Assembly (NCBI RefSeq): GCF_030160715.1
Contig: NZ_BSOW01000006.1
Span: 270,547 to 334,546, forward strand
DNA: 64,000 bases
From: Bradyrhizobium iriomotense
GTDB taxonomy: Bacteria; Pseudomonadota; Alphaproteobacteria; Rhizobiales; Xanthobacteraceae
Direction of reading: 5' to 3'
Below are positions 54,873 to 62,638 of the stretch, one piece after another. A program made the translations under genes and the position numbers. Within the stretch, counting starts at the first letter, position 1. Each line of letters begins with the position of its first letter. The notes beneath the pieces were generated by a model. That model had not been told where the DNA came from, ran no database searches, and saw nothing but the letters and a program-made list of their open reading frames with translations.

Positions 54873-57272
54873 ATGTACCAAGTTTTTTACTGCCTGACGG
54901 ATCAGCATGACTGGGGTCTGGTCGCGTTGGGCGGCGCAGTCTGCCTGCTCGCCAGCGCGGCGGCGATCAGCCTGTTTCATCGGGCGCGCGCCACACAGGG
55001 CTCTGCGCGTCTGGTCTGGCTTGCGCTCGACGCCATCGTCAGCGGTTGCGGCATCTGGGCGACGCATTTCATCGCGATGCTAGCTTACGGGCCGGGCGCC
55101 GGCGCGGCCTACAACATTCCGGTGACGATCCTGTCGCTGATCTTCGCGATCTCCGTGACCTTCGTGGGCCTGAGCATCGCGGTATCATCGACGCGCACGC
55201 CCTGGATCCTCCTCGGCGGTGCCATCGTCGGCGGCGGCGTCGCGGCCATGCACTATACCGGCATGGCGGCGCTGGAGATGCCTGCGCGCATCGGCTGGGT
55301 GAGCGGCACGGTGACGGCTTCGATCCTGTTCGGAATCGTGTTCGGCGCGGCTGCCATCCATGTCGCGGCGCTGCGCGATGACCTCTCGCATGCCCTGAGC
55401 GCCACCGGTCTGCTGACGCTCGCCATCGTCTCGCATCACTTCACGGCGATGGGCGCCGTCGAGTTGACGCCGGATCCGACGCTTGCCATCAGCGGGCTGT
55501 CGATCGCGCCGGCGACGCTCTCCTTGCTCACCGCGAGCGCCGCGGCCGCCATCATCGCCATCGCGCTCGTCGCCGCCATCCTCGACCGCCGCGCCAAGGG
55601 ACAGTTGGGGCGCCAGCAGGTCGTGCTCGACACTGCGCTCGAGAACATGTCGCAGGGGCTGTGCATGTTCGACCGTGACGGCAAGATCCTCCTGTTCAAC
55701 GAACGCTACGCCGCGATGCTGCGCCGGACCGACATGCAGCTCTCCGGCCGCCGGCTGCTCGACGTGCTGCGCGAAGAGCAGGCGCGGGGACACTGGCAGG
55801 GCGATCCGGATCAGTTCTTCGCGCAGCTCGTCGCGGACGCCCGCGACGGCCGCACCACGACCACGATCGTCAGCCGGTTCGGCCGATCGATCCGTGTCGT
55901 CAACCAGCCGATGGAGGGCGGTGGCTGGGTCGCGACCTTCGAGGACATTACCGAATGGCTGGCGGCGCAGGAGAAGATTTCCCACATGGCGCGCCACGAC
56001 GCGCTGACCAATCTGCCGAACCGCGTGCTGTTCCACGAGCAGCTTGAGCAGGGCCTGCGCCTCGCCAGGCCCGGCGACCAGCTCGCCGTGCTGTGCCTCG
56101 ATCTCGATCACTTCAAGGACATCAACGATTCACTCGGGCATCCGATCGGCGACGCGCTGCTCAAGGAGGTCGGCCGCAGGCTGGCTGCCTGCGTCGGCGA
56201 GAAAGACACCGTGGCGCGGCTCGGCGGTGACGAGTTCGCCGTGGTCCAGCTCGGCAAGGAGGAGGAAGCGGCGGCCACCGCGCTCGCCGGACGCCTGGTC
56301 GAGGTGATTTCCGCGCCCTATCAGATCGCCGACCATCAGATCATCATCGGCGTCTCGATCGGCATCTCGCTGTCGCCGCAGGACGGCAGCAATCCGGACG
56401 AGCTGTTGAAGAACGCCGACCTCGCGTTGTACCGCGCCAAGGCCGACGGCCGCGGCACCTATCGCTTCTTCGAGACCGGCATGGATGCCCGTGCGCAGGC
56501 GCGGCGGTTGCTCGAGATGGATCTGCGGGCAGCGCTGGGCAGGAACGAGTTCGAGGTCCACTACCAGCCGATCCGCGACGTCGCCAGTGACCGCGTCGTG
56601 GCGTTCGAGGCGCTGAGCCGATGGAATCACCCGCAACGCGGCCTGATCTCGCCGGTCGCCTTCATTCCGCTCGCGGAAGAGACCGGCCTGATCGTGCAGC
56701 TCGGCGAGCAGGTGCTTCGCAACGCCTGCGCCGATGCGGCCACCTGGCCCGAGGAGATCGGCGTCGCCGTCAACCTCTCGCCGGTGCAGTTCAAGAACCC
56801 GAACCTGGTCGCCTCGGTGACCGAGGCGCTGGCCGCCTCGGGGCTCGCCGCCGAGCGCCTCGAGCTCGAGATCACGGAATCCGTGCTGCTCCAGAACAGC
56901 GAGGCGACGCTTGCGATCCTGCACGAGCTGCGCGCGCAGGGCGTGCGGATCTCGCTCGACGATTTCGGCACCGGCTATTCCTCGCTCAGCTACTTGCGCA
57001 GCTTCCCCTTCGACAAGATCAAGATCGACCGCTCCTTCGTGTCCGAGCTCTCGACGCGCGAGGACTCGATGGCGATCGTCCGCGCGGTCACCGGCCTCGG
57101 GCGGAGCCTCGGGATCGCCACCACGGCGGAGGGTGTCGAGAACGATGCGCAGCTCGAGCTCCTGCGGCGCGAGGGCTGCACCCAGGCGCAAGGGTATCTG
57201 TTCAGTGCGCCGCGGCCGGCGTCAGAGGTTGTGATGATGTTGGCAAAACCCCGCCTGCGCGCCTCTGCTTGA
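54873..57272 (+). CDS. MHYT-PAS-GGDEF-EAL bifunctional c-di-GMP enzyme
   Basis: A 799-residue inner-membrane signalling protein. Residues about 1-240 form a seven-helix MHYT sensor with the three characteristic motifs ATHFIAMLAY, AMHYTGMAALEM and SHHFTAMGAVEL, thought to bind metal or a diatomic gas. A PAS-like domain (about 250-365) precedes a GGDEF domain (GGDEF at 451-455) and an EAL domain (EAL at 579-581, DDFGTGYSS and TTAEGVEN present). Both catalytic motifs look intact; the RxxD inhibitory site before GGDEF is replaced by GEKD. AAAGGGG precedes the ATG. Net direction of activity cannot be told. Confidence 0.93.
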   Translation: MYQVFYCLTDQHDWGLVALGGAVCLLASAAAISLFHRARATQGSARLVWLALDAIVSGCGIWATHFIAMLAYGPGAGAAYNIPVTILSLIFAISVTFVGLSIAVSSTRTPWILLGGAIVGGGVAAMHYTGMAALEMPARIGWVSGTVTASILFGIVFGAAAIHVAALRDDLSHALSATGLLTLAIVSHHFTAMGAVELTPDPTLAISGLSIAPATLSLLTASAAAAIIAIALVAAILDRRAKGQLGRQQVVLDTALENMSQGLCMFDRDGKILLFNERYAAMLRRTDMQLSGRRLLDVLREEQARGHWQGDPDQFFAQLVADARDGRTTTTIVSRFGRSIRVVNQPMEGGGWVATFEDITEWLAAQEKISHMARHDALTNLPNRVLFHEQLEQGLRLARPGDQLAVLCLDLDHFKDINDSLGHPIGDALLKEVGRRLAACVGEKDTVARLGGDEFAVVQLGKEEEAAATALAGRLVEVISAPYQIADHQIIIGVSIGISLSPQDGSNPDELLKNADLALYRAKADGRGTYRFFETGMDARAQARRLLEMDLRAALGRNEFEVHYQPIRDVASDRVVAFEALSRWNHPQRGLISPVAFIPLAEETGLIVQLGEQVLRNACADAATWPEEIGVAVNLSPVQFKNPNLVASVTEALAASGLAAERLELEITESVLLQNSEATLAILHELRAQGVRISLDDFGTGYSSLSYLRSFPFDKIKIDRSFVSELSTREDSMAIVRAVTGLGRSLGIATTAEGVENDAQLELLRREGCTQAQGYLFSAPRPASEVVMMLAKPRLRASA

Positions 57273-57275
57273 ACG

Positions 57276-57710
57276 TCAGGCCTTGCGGAGCGCGAAATGC
57301 GCGCCGCAGAACGCCATCACTGCGCCGAGGCACAGTGCGGCGAGGCCTGCCAGCACGCCGGAGATGGTCGGGATCGGACTTGGTGCAGCGGCTGCCTGTC
57401 CGGCGCCGGCGAGCAGCAGAACACCGACCGCGATCAGGAACTGCCGCATCCTTTGCGGGATCTGGCCCGAGACGGCGCTCTGCATCAGTGTCGCGGTGAA
57501 GTAGCCGCCGGAAAAGCCGACGGTGGCGATCAGCCACCACGCGATCGCGGCACCCGCCGGCATGAACTCATGCGTGTCCGAGCGCCAAAGCCCGCCGAGG
57601 TCGAGCCCGTAGCGCGCGCCCAGCATGTGCACCGCGAGCGCGAGCAGCACGCCCGCGATCATCGCGCCGCCGAGAATCAGGTGACGGGGAAAAAAGATCG
57701 TCTCAGCCAT
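57276..57710 (-). CDS. Small four-helix membrane protein, hypothetical
   Basis: A 144-residue integral membrane protein with about four hydrophobic helices (ILGGAMIAGVLLALAVHML, AIAWWLIATVGFSGGYFTA, FLIAVGVLLLAGAGQAAAA, GVLAGLAALCLGAVMAFCGA). No named family recognised. ATG 57710 begins a sensible membrane protein; an open frame of 41 further residues upstream lacks family character. It converges with the c-di-GMP gene, three bases from its stop. Confidence 0.65.
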   Translation of the reverse strand: MAETIFFPRHLILGGAMIAGVLLALAVHMLGARYGLDLGGLWRSDTHEFMPAGAAIAWWLIATVGFSGGYFTATLMQSAVSGQIPQRMRQFLIAVGVLLLAGAGQAAAAPSPIPTISGVLAGLAALCLGAVMAFCGAHFALRKA

Positions 57711-57783
57711 GCCCGATTTGTAGAATGGGTGAGGGCGGTCGCGCAAGCCGATCGGGCCGCGCGCGAAGTTGAAAAGGATCGAG

Positions 57784-58386
57784 ATGTCCGAGGTGCAGGA
57801 GGCCGCCGCGCAAGTCCCGAGCGAGCAAGTCACGAGCTACGCCTACAAGGCCTCGCTGATCGGCTCGGCGCACCGCTTCGAGCTGACGGATGAGGGCCTG
57901 TCCTGGCACGTCGCCGGCCGCTCCGGCCTGTGGCGCTATGGCGAGATCTCGGCGATCCGGCTGTCGTACCGGCCGGTCTCGATGCAGCAGCACCGGTTTC
58001 GCGCCGATCTCCGCCATGCGGACGGTGGCCGTCTCGCGATCCTGTCGACGACCTGGCAGACTGCGGCGCTGATGGCGGCGCAGGATCACGGCTTTCGCGA
58101 TTTCATCGTGGCGCTGCATGCCCGCATGGCGAAGGCGGGTAGCCGCGCCAAGCTGACCGCGGGCCTCGGGCGCATCGCCTACGCGGCGGCGCTCGCGCTT
58201 CTGGCGATGCTGGCGGTGGCGATGGCCGGGCTTCTCATCCGCGCGGTTGCGACCGGCGAATTCACCGGCGCGCTGTTCATCATCGGCTTCGCCGCGCTGT
58301 TCACCTGGCAGATCGGCGGCTTTATCCGCCGCAACCAGCCGCGTAGCTACAGCTTTGACCGGCTGCCCGAGGCGCTGCTGCCGTAG
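57784..58386 (+). CDS. Hypothetical protein with two C-terminal membrane helices
   Basis: A 200-residue protein: a soluble N-terminal beta-rich part (about 20-110; FELTDEGLSWHVAGRSGLWR, then IRLSYRPVSMQQHRFRADL), reminiscent of a PH-like module, followed by two helices (about 135-160 and 165-185) and a short tail. Function unknown. The start at 57784 follows GGATCGAG; a TTG five codons upstream is an alternative. Divergent from the small membrane protein 73 bases away. Confidence 0.7.
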   Translation: MSEVQEAAAQVPSEQVTSYAYKASLIGSAHRFELTDEGLSWHVAGRSGLWRYGEISAIRLSYRPVSMQQHRFRADLRHADGGRLAILSTTWQTAALMAAQDHGFRDFIVALHARMAKAGSRAKLTAGLGRIAYAAALALLAMLAVAMAGLLIRAVATGEFTGALFIIGFAALFTWQIGGFIRRNQPRSYSFDRLPEALLP

Positions 58387-58455
58387 GAACGGCTGCAACC
58401 GGCGGTTATCAAACGTGACTTCGCAGGAGCGCCTCCATGCCGCATCCTTGTCGCC

Positions 58456-59046
58456 ATGGACCGCAGCACCCGAATGCCGACGGCGGATGAGATCGCCGCA
58501 ATCAATGCCACGCATCTGATCGAGACCCCGATTCGGCCGGCCGACCTGCTCTTCCTGTTCGGCACCCGCGAGGACGTCGCGCTGCGCGCCGACACCGCGG
58601 CGAGGCTCTGGCGGGACGGCTATTTCCGCTGGTCGATTGTCAGTGGCGGGGTGACGCCGGGCTCGGAGCAATCCGAGTGCAAGCTCATCAAGGCTGCGAT
58701 GGTCGAAGCCGGCATTCCGGCAGACCGCATCCTCGAAGAGCACCGGGCGATGAATACGGGGGAGAACGTGGTCTTCTCGCTGCCGGTCATCGATGCGGCG
58801 CTTGGGCTGCAAAATATTCGCAGCGTGATCTGCCTCGGCAATACCTGGACGGCGCGCCGCTATCCCATGACGCTGCACCGGCACTGGCCGGAGGCGACGA
58901 AGATGCTTGTCACCGTCGACAGTTTTGCGACGCCGCGCAGGCTCTGGCACACCGATGCCGAGTTTCGCCGGCGTGTCCTGCATGAATGGGACAAGATCAC
59001 GCCGTACAAGGCGAAGGGCTTCATCGCGGACTGGCCGGTGGCGTGA
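58456..59046 (+). CDS. YdcF/SanA-type DUF218 protein
   Basis: A 196-residue DUF218 protein resembling E. coli YdcF rather than membrane-bound SanA, as no membrane helix is present. Motifs: ADLLFLFGTREDVALRADTA, WSIVSGGVTPGSEQSECKL, EHRAMNTGENVVFSLPVI and VICLGNTWTARRYPMTLHRHWP. YdcF binds S-adenosylmethionine in vitro, but its role is not known. It lies 69 bases downstream of the preceding gene on the same strand. Confidence 0.85.
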   Translation: MDRSTRMPTADEIAAINATHLIETPIRPADLLFLFGTREDVALRADTAARLWRDGYFRWSIVSGGVTPGSEQSECKLIKAAMVEAGIPADRILEEHRAMNTGENVVFSLPVIDAALGLQNIRSVICLGNTWTARRYPMTLHRHWPEATKMLVTVDSFATPRRLWHTDAEFRRRVLHEWDKITPYKAKGFIADWPVA

Positions 59047-59058
59047 GAGGCCGGCGCA

Positions 59059-60402
59059 TTACTCCGTCGAGTCGAAATCCTCTTCCTTCGAGCGCAGCAT
59101 CGCCGAGAGTGTGCGCAGGCCCGCGTCGAGCTGCTCGAAAGTCGGTGCGCCCAGCGCAAGGCGGACCGCATTGGGCGCGTGACCGCTGGCGATCGCGAAC
59201 GTTGTGGACGGCGTCAGCGCGATGTCGCGGCGGCCGGCTGCGGCGACCAGCGTCTGCGAGCGCCAATGCGGCGGCAGTGCGAGCCACAAATGGTAGGACT
59301 TCGGGTCGGCCTGGATATCGAAGCCGGCAAGCCGCTGCGCCGCCAGATGCTGGCGCTTGCCCGCATCGATCCGTTTGAGGCGCGACAATTCGGCCGCAGT
59401 GCCGTCGGCCATCAGCCGTTGCCCGGCCGCGAAGGCATAGCCGGACGCGGTCCAGCCGCCCGAGCGCACCGAGGCCAGCACGCTTTCGCGCAAGTGGGGC
59501 GGGGCGACGATGAAGCCGAGCGCGAGCCCGGGTGCGACCTTCTTCGAGAGGCTGTCGAGCACGAGGCAGCGGTCCGGCGCCAGCGAGGCGAGCGGGACCT
59601 CGTCGGTGAGGAAGCTGTAAACGGTGTCCTCGATGATCGGCAGGTCGAGCTTCTCGGCAACGCGCAGCACGTCGTTGCGGCGGGCGAGCGGCATGGTCAT
59701 GCCCAGCGGGTTCTGCATCGTCGGCTGGAGATAGAGCGCGGCGAGATGCGCTTCGCGATGCGCCTTCTGGATGGCGTCCGGGCGGACGCCGTGCTCGTCC
59801 ATCGCGAGCGGCACCAGCGCGATGCCGAGCCGCGCGGCGATACCCTTGATGAAGGGGTAGGTCAGAGCCTCGACGCCGCAGCGCCCGCCCGCAGGCACGA
59901 GCGCGGCAAGCGCGGCGGCAATGCATTGCCGTCCGTTCGAGGTGAAGACGAGATGGTCGGCGTTCGGCACCCAGCCCTTGCGCGCGAGGAATGATGCGGA
60001 AATGCTCCGAGCTGCCTGCGTGCCGGTGCTGGTCGCAGGCCGCAGCGCGACCTCGAGCCCCTCGGGGCGCTCGAGCCCGGCGAGGCTCTTTGCGATCATC
60101 GCCGATTGCTGCGGCAGGAGCGGATAGTTGAACTCGAAGTCGATGCGCGCGCCGCGCGGCTCGGCGGGAGCTGCGACACCGCGCCGCGCCTCGCCGGAAA
60201 TGAACGTGCCGCGGCCGACCTCTCCGACGACGAGGCCGCGACGCAGCAGCTCCGTATAAACGCGGCTCGCGGTCGAGACCGCAATGCCACGCTCATAGGC
60301 GAAATTGCGTTGCGGCGGCAGGCGGTCGCCCGGCCTTAACGCCCCGTTAGTGATATCGGCGGCAATGGCATCGGCCAGCTTCACGTATTCGAACTTGGAC
60401 AT
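59059..60402 (-). CDS. MocR-type GntR/aminotransferase-fold transcriptional regulator
   Basis: A 447-residue MocR regulator: N-terminal GntR winged helix (KLADAIAADITNGALRPGDR, RNFAYERGIAVSTASRVYTE), linker, and a fold-I aminotransferase domain with the PLP lysine in LDSLSKKVAPGLALGFI. MocR proteins use PLP or an amino-compound adduct as effector and often control a divergent gene. Here that gene is a DUF1127 protein 187 bases away, with a direct repeat in between. Start at 60402, where the GntR domain begins. Confidence 0.9.
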   Translation of the reverse strand: MSKFEYVKLADAIAADITNGALRPGDRLPPQRNFAYERGIAVSTASRVYTELLRRGLVVGEVGRGTFISGEARRGVAAPAEPRGARIDFEFNYPLLPQQSAMIAKSLAGLERPEGLEVALRPATSTGTQAARSISASFLARKGWVPNADHLVFTSNGRQCIAAALAALVPAGGRCGVEALTYPFIKGIAARLGIALVPLAMDEHGVRPDAIQKAHREAHLAALYLQPTMQNPLGMTMPLARRNDVLRVAEKLDLPIIEDTVYSFLTDEVPLASLAPDRCLVLDSLSKKVAPGLALGFIVAPPHLRESVLASVRSGGWTASGYAFAAGQRLMADGTAAELSRLKRIDAGKRQHLAAQRLAGFDIQADPKSYHLWLALPPHWRSQTLVAAAGRRDIALTPSTTFAIASGHAPNAVRLALGAPTFEQLDAGLRTLSAMLRSKEEDFDSTE

Positions 60403-60404
60403 TA

Positions 60405-60442
60405 TTGCACCGAGAACAATGTTTTCCTTGCACCGAGGATTG
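60405..60442. promoter_or_regulatory. Direct repeat TTGCACCGAG, probable MocR operator
   Basis: TTGCACCGAG occurs at 60405-60414 and 60428-60437, 23 bases apart start to start, just before the MocR start codon. Each copy is followed by a partner of an ACAAT/ATTGT inverted pair (60416-60420 and 60438-60442). MocR regulators commonly bind two direct repeats; assignment is by analogy. Confidence 0.5.
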
Positions 60443-60588
60443 TACTGGAGCATTTAAGTTCCATCAAGGTCCGCGATTGAGCCGAGGTGAGCGAGAGCGA
60501 TCCGATGGCAAATGAGGTGCAGACGCTTTCCGCGTTTGCGCCAACGGCATCCGCTTCGCCGCGCAGGACCAAAGGCCGGAGAAGAAAA

Positions 60589-60825
60589 ATGACCACGATC
60601 TCGCAAACTGCCGGGCGGAGTTTACGCCCATCCTCGTCGAGCGGATTTTTTGCCACGCTCGTCAACGCCGCCTATGCGCTGTTGGACCGCCTGGAGCGCC
60701 GCTCTGCCGTCAAGACGCTGAACGAGCTCGACGACCGCGCTCTGCGCGACATCGGGATCAACCGCAGCCAGATCGAAGACGCCGTCTACGGACAGTTCAA
60801 AGCAGAGATGACGCGGTATCTGTGA
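60589..60825 (+). CDS. DUF1127 small protein
   Basis: A 78-residue basic protein ending with the DUF1127 core LNELDDRALRDIGINRSQIEDAVYG. Such proteins are common in Rhizobiales; some bind RNA and modulate phosphate, carbon or growth physiology, others are unknown. ATG 60589 has GGAGAAG just upstream and begins the simplest protein; an ATG at 60505 (or GTG 60487) would add 28-34 basic residues. Divergent from a MocR regulator, which may control it. Confidence 0.8.
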   Translation: MTTISQTAGRSLRPSSSSGFFATLVNAAYALLDRLERRSAVKTLNELDDRALRDIGINRSQIEDAVYGQFKAEMTRYL

Positions 60826-60837
60826 GCGCCTTCGCCT

Positions 60838-60971
60838 GTGTCCCGGACGCGCTGCAACGCTCTTCCGTTGCTGCGCAGAGCCGGGACCCAGGGAGCCACA
60901 AGCAACGCTGATGCGTGGGCCCCGGCTCTGCAACGTACCGCTGAAGTAGCGCTGCGCCGCGTCCGGGGCAC
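60838..60971. repeat. GTGTCCCGGACGCG imperfect palindrome
   Basis: The left arm GTGTCCCGGACGCGCTGCAA and the right arm (GCGCTGCGCCGCGTCCGGGGCAC) are near complementary; the inner sequences CAGAGCCGGGACCC and GGGCCCCGGCTCTG also pair. It is a long GC-rich dispersed repeat downstream of the DUF1127 gene. Confidence 0.65.
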
Positions 60972-61006
60972 AAGAGCGGAGTTTTGGCGCGCAACTGCTT
61001 CCACGC

Positions 61007-61037
61007 CGTCATTGCGAGCGCAGCGAAGCAATCCAGA
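61007..61037. repeat. Single arm of the CGTCATTGCGAGCG repeat
   Basis: CGTCATTGCGAGCGCAGCGA followed by AGCAATCCAGA matches one arm of the palindromes at 38018 and 49119; the other arm is missing. It abuts the end of the minus-strand gene at 61038. Confidence 0.8.
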
Positions 61038-61505
61038 TCACGACCAAGCCAGCTCGACGTGGCCCCACACGCCACCATAAGCACGATCGTCTTCGGACTG
61101 GTCAGGCTTAGGGCGAGGCCGCGCTGGAGCGCCACGCTGGCGCCGATGCCGAGCATCGAAGCGCTGCAAATGCGCGACGAAGCTGCCGACGAGCGACGCG
61201 ATGCGCGCCGCTACATGCCTGACGACGAACAAAATCGTCGTGACACGACTCAGCACGCCGACCAGGAACAGCACCGAGAAGATGTCGATATAGGCGAGGA
61301 AATCGCCGATCAGCATCAGTTCCGGCGGAATCGGGATGCTGTGGTAGTAGGCCCCTATCAGGATGACGACGGGGATGAAGGCGATGATCTTCCGCACCGT
61401 CAGCCTGTCCAGCAGCGCGGCCAGTTGCACGACCAGCACCTCCCACAGCGCATCGCCGATCAAGAGCGGGACCTCGTAGGTCCATCTCCGCCACCATTGC
61501 TTCAC
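61038..61505 (-). CDS. Small membrane protein, hypothetical
   Basis: A 155-residue protein with a short amphipathic start (MKQWWRRWTYEVPLLIGDAL), two or three membrane helices (about 38-55, 65-92) and a basic Arg/Pro-rich cytoplasmic-like tail. No named family recognised. It starts at GTG 61503-61505 with GGAG about eight bases upstream. It is downstream of the UspA-like gene on the same strand, 15 bases apart, so it is probably in its operon. The last residues run into a repeat arm, and the C terminus may have been remodelled by it. Confidence 0.65.
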   Translation of the reverse strand: MKQWWRRWTYEVPLLIGDALWEVLVVQLAALLDRLTVRKIIAFIPVVILIGAYYHSIPIPPELMLIGDFLAYIDIFSVLFLVGVLSRVTTILFVVRHVAARIASLVGSFVAHLQRFDARHRRQRGAPARPRPKPDQSEDDRAYGGVWGHVELAWS

Positions 61506-61520
61506 GGCATTGCTCCGAGT

Positions 61521-61946
61521 TTAGTGCCTGACCACCAGCACCGAGCATTTGGCGTAACGCACGACATGCCCGGCATTTGAGCCGAGGAAATAGGTCCGCA
61601 TCGCCGGGCGGTGCGAGGTCATGACGATGAGTTCGGCCTTCATATGCGCCGCTTCCTCCAGGATCTCGTGATAGATGCCGCCCTGGCGCACCACGCTGGA
61701 GATACGCGCGGCGTCGATGCCGGACTCGCGCGCGACGATGGCGAGCGCTTCCTCGGAGGTCTGGCGTTGCTGCTCGTCGAAATCGGCCGGCACATATTCG
61801 GCCAGCATCACCGGCGTCATCGGCAGCACGTTGAGCAGGCGCACCGTGCCGTTCCAGGTCTGCGACAGCGTTGCAGCCGTCGCAATCGCAGGTTTTGCGA
61901 GATCGGTGTCGGCGAGGTCGATGGGCACGAGAATGGACTTGAACAT
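61521..61946 (-). CDS. Universal stress protein (UspA family)
   Basis: A 141-residue single-domain UspA protein with the ATP-binding-type signature at the end (SNAGHVVRYAKCSVLVVR) and the usual N terminus FKSILVPIDLADTDLAKP. The G-x2-G-x9-G-S/T pattern is partly replaced (LGSNAGHVVRYAKCS), so nucleotide binding is plausible but not assured. GGGAGG precedes the ATG. First gene of a two-gene operon with the membrane protein at 61038. Confidence 0.9.
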   Translation of the reverse strand: MFKSILVPIDLADTDLAKPAIATAATLSQTWNGTVRLLNVLPMTPVMLAEYVPADFDEQQRQTSEEALAIVARESGIDAARISSVVRQGGIYHEILEEAAHMKAELIVMTSHRPAMRTYFLGSNAGHVVRYAKCSVLVVRH

Positions 61947-61993
61947 CTGCGCCTCCCTGTCTTTCCGAGGCCGGGGACGGCGCCCTGTCGCCC

Positions 61994-62545
61994 CTAAGCC
62001 TGCTTCAGCAGCTTGGGGCTGACGAACAGCACCAGCTTCCCGCGGCGGTACGCCACGTCACCCCAATCCTTGACGTCAAAGTCGAAGACCGCAAGTCCCG
62101 CAGTGGGCAGATTGTGGGCGAGGGCCTTGCGGCCGGCCTCCTCGCCGCCGCCCATCAGCATCAATGCAATTTCATGCATGCCGGGATTGTGACCGACCAG
62201 CATCAGACTCTTGGGCGAAGGATTCTTGGGCGAGACCGGGATGGTTGCGGTGCGAATGGTTTCCAGGAGCTGCGCGGGGTCGGCGCCATAGAGTTCCGGC
62301 AGTAATTCGACCTTGGGCGGCGCGACGCGGTCCTTCATGGCGTCCCAGGCGATGTCCCAGGTCTGCCTGGCCCGCACGGCCGGCGAAACCAGCACGGTAT
62401 TGGGGAACGGCGGATGATGGGCGATCCAGTCGCCCATCTGGGCTGCATCCCGATGGCCGCGGTCGTCGAGACGGCGGTCCTGGTCACGGCCGCTCGGTGC
62501 GTCAGTCTCGGTCTTGGCGTGACGCAGCAGCATCAAACGGCGCAT
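61994..62545 (-). CDS. SixA-type histidine phosphatase
   Basis: A 183-residue branch-2 histidine phosphatase of the SixA subfamily. The catalytic RHAK (LLRHAKTETD) with its phospho-accepting His is at the N terminus; the second His is in LMLVGHNPGMHEIAL. SixA dephosphorylates phospho-His on Hpt or PTS proteins in E. coli; the target here is unknown, though an Hpt protein exists at 34725 in this window. It ends 47 bases before the UspA-like gene. Confidence 0.9.
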   Translation of the reverse strand: MRRLMLLRHAKTETDAPSGRDQDRRLDDRGHRDAAQMGDWIAHHPPFPNTVLVSPAVRARQTWDIAWDAMKDRVAPPKVELLPELYGADPAQLLETIRTATIPVSPKNPSPKSLMLVGHNPGMHEIALMLMGGGEEAGRKALAHNLPTAGLAVFDFDVKDWGDVAYRRGKLVLFVSPKLLKQA

Positions 62546-62582
62546 GGCATTCTCGAATCATTTCGGTCGTATTTAAATCTAC

Positions 62583-62626
62583 AGGCACCGGTTCAGGACA
62601 AGGTGACAAGGGCCTGACCGGTGCCT
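62583..62626. repeat. Inverted repeat AGGCACCGGT upstream of the FAD oxidoreductase
   Basis: AGGCACCGGTTCAGG and CCTGACCGGTGCCT pair with one bulge around a 15-base loop. It lies 13-56 bases before the ATG of the next gene, so it could be an operator or an RNA hairpin in its leader. Divergently, it is also just upstream of the SixA-type gene. Confidence 0.5.
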
Positions 62627-62638
62627 TAAGAAAACGAC

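Noticed and set aside
60336..60352. TTAACGCCCCGTTAG as a CtrA site
   Set aside because: The last base breaks the consensus and it lies inside the MocR coding region with no start nearby.
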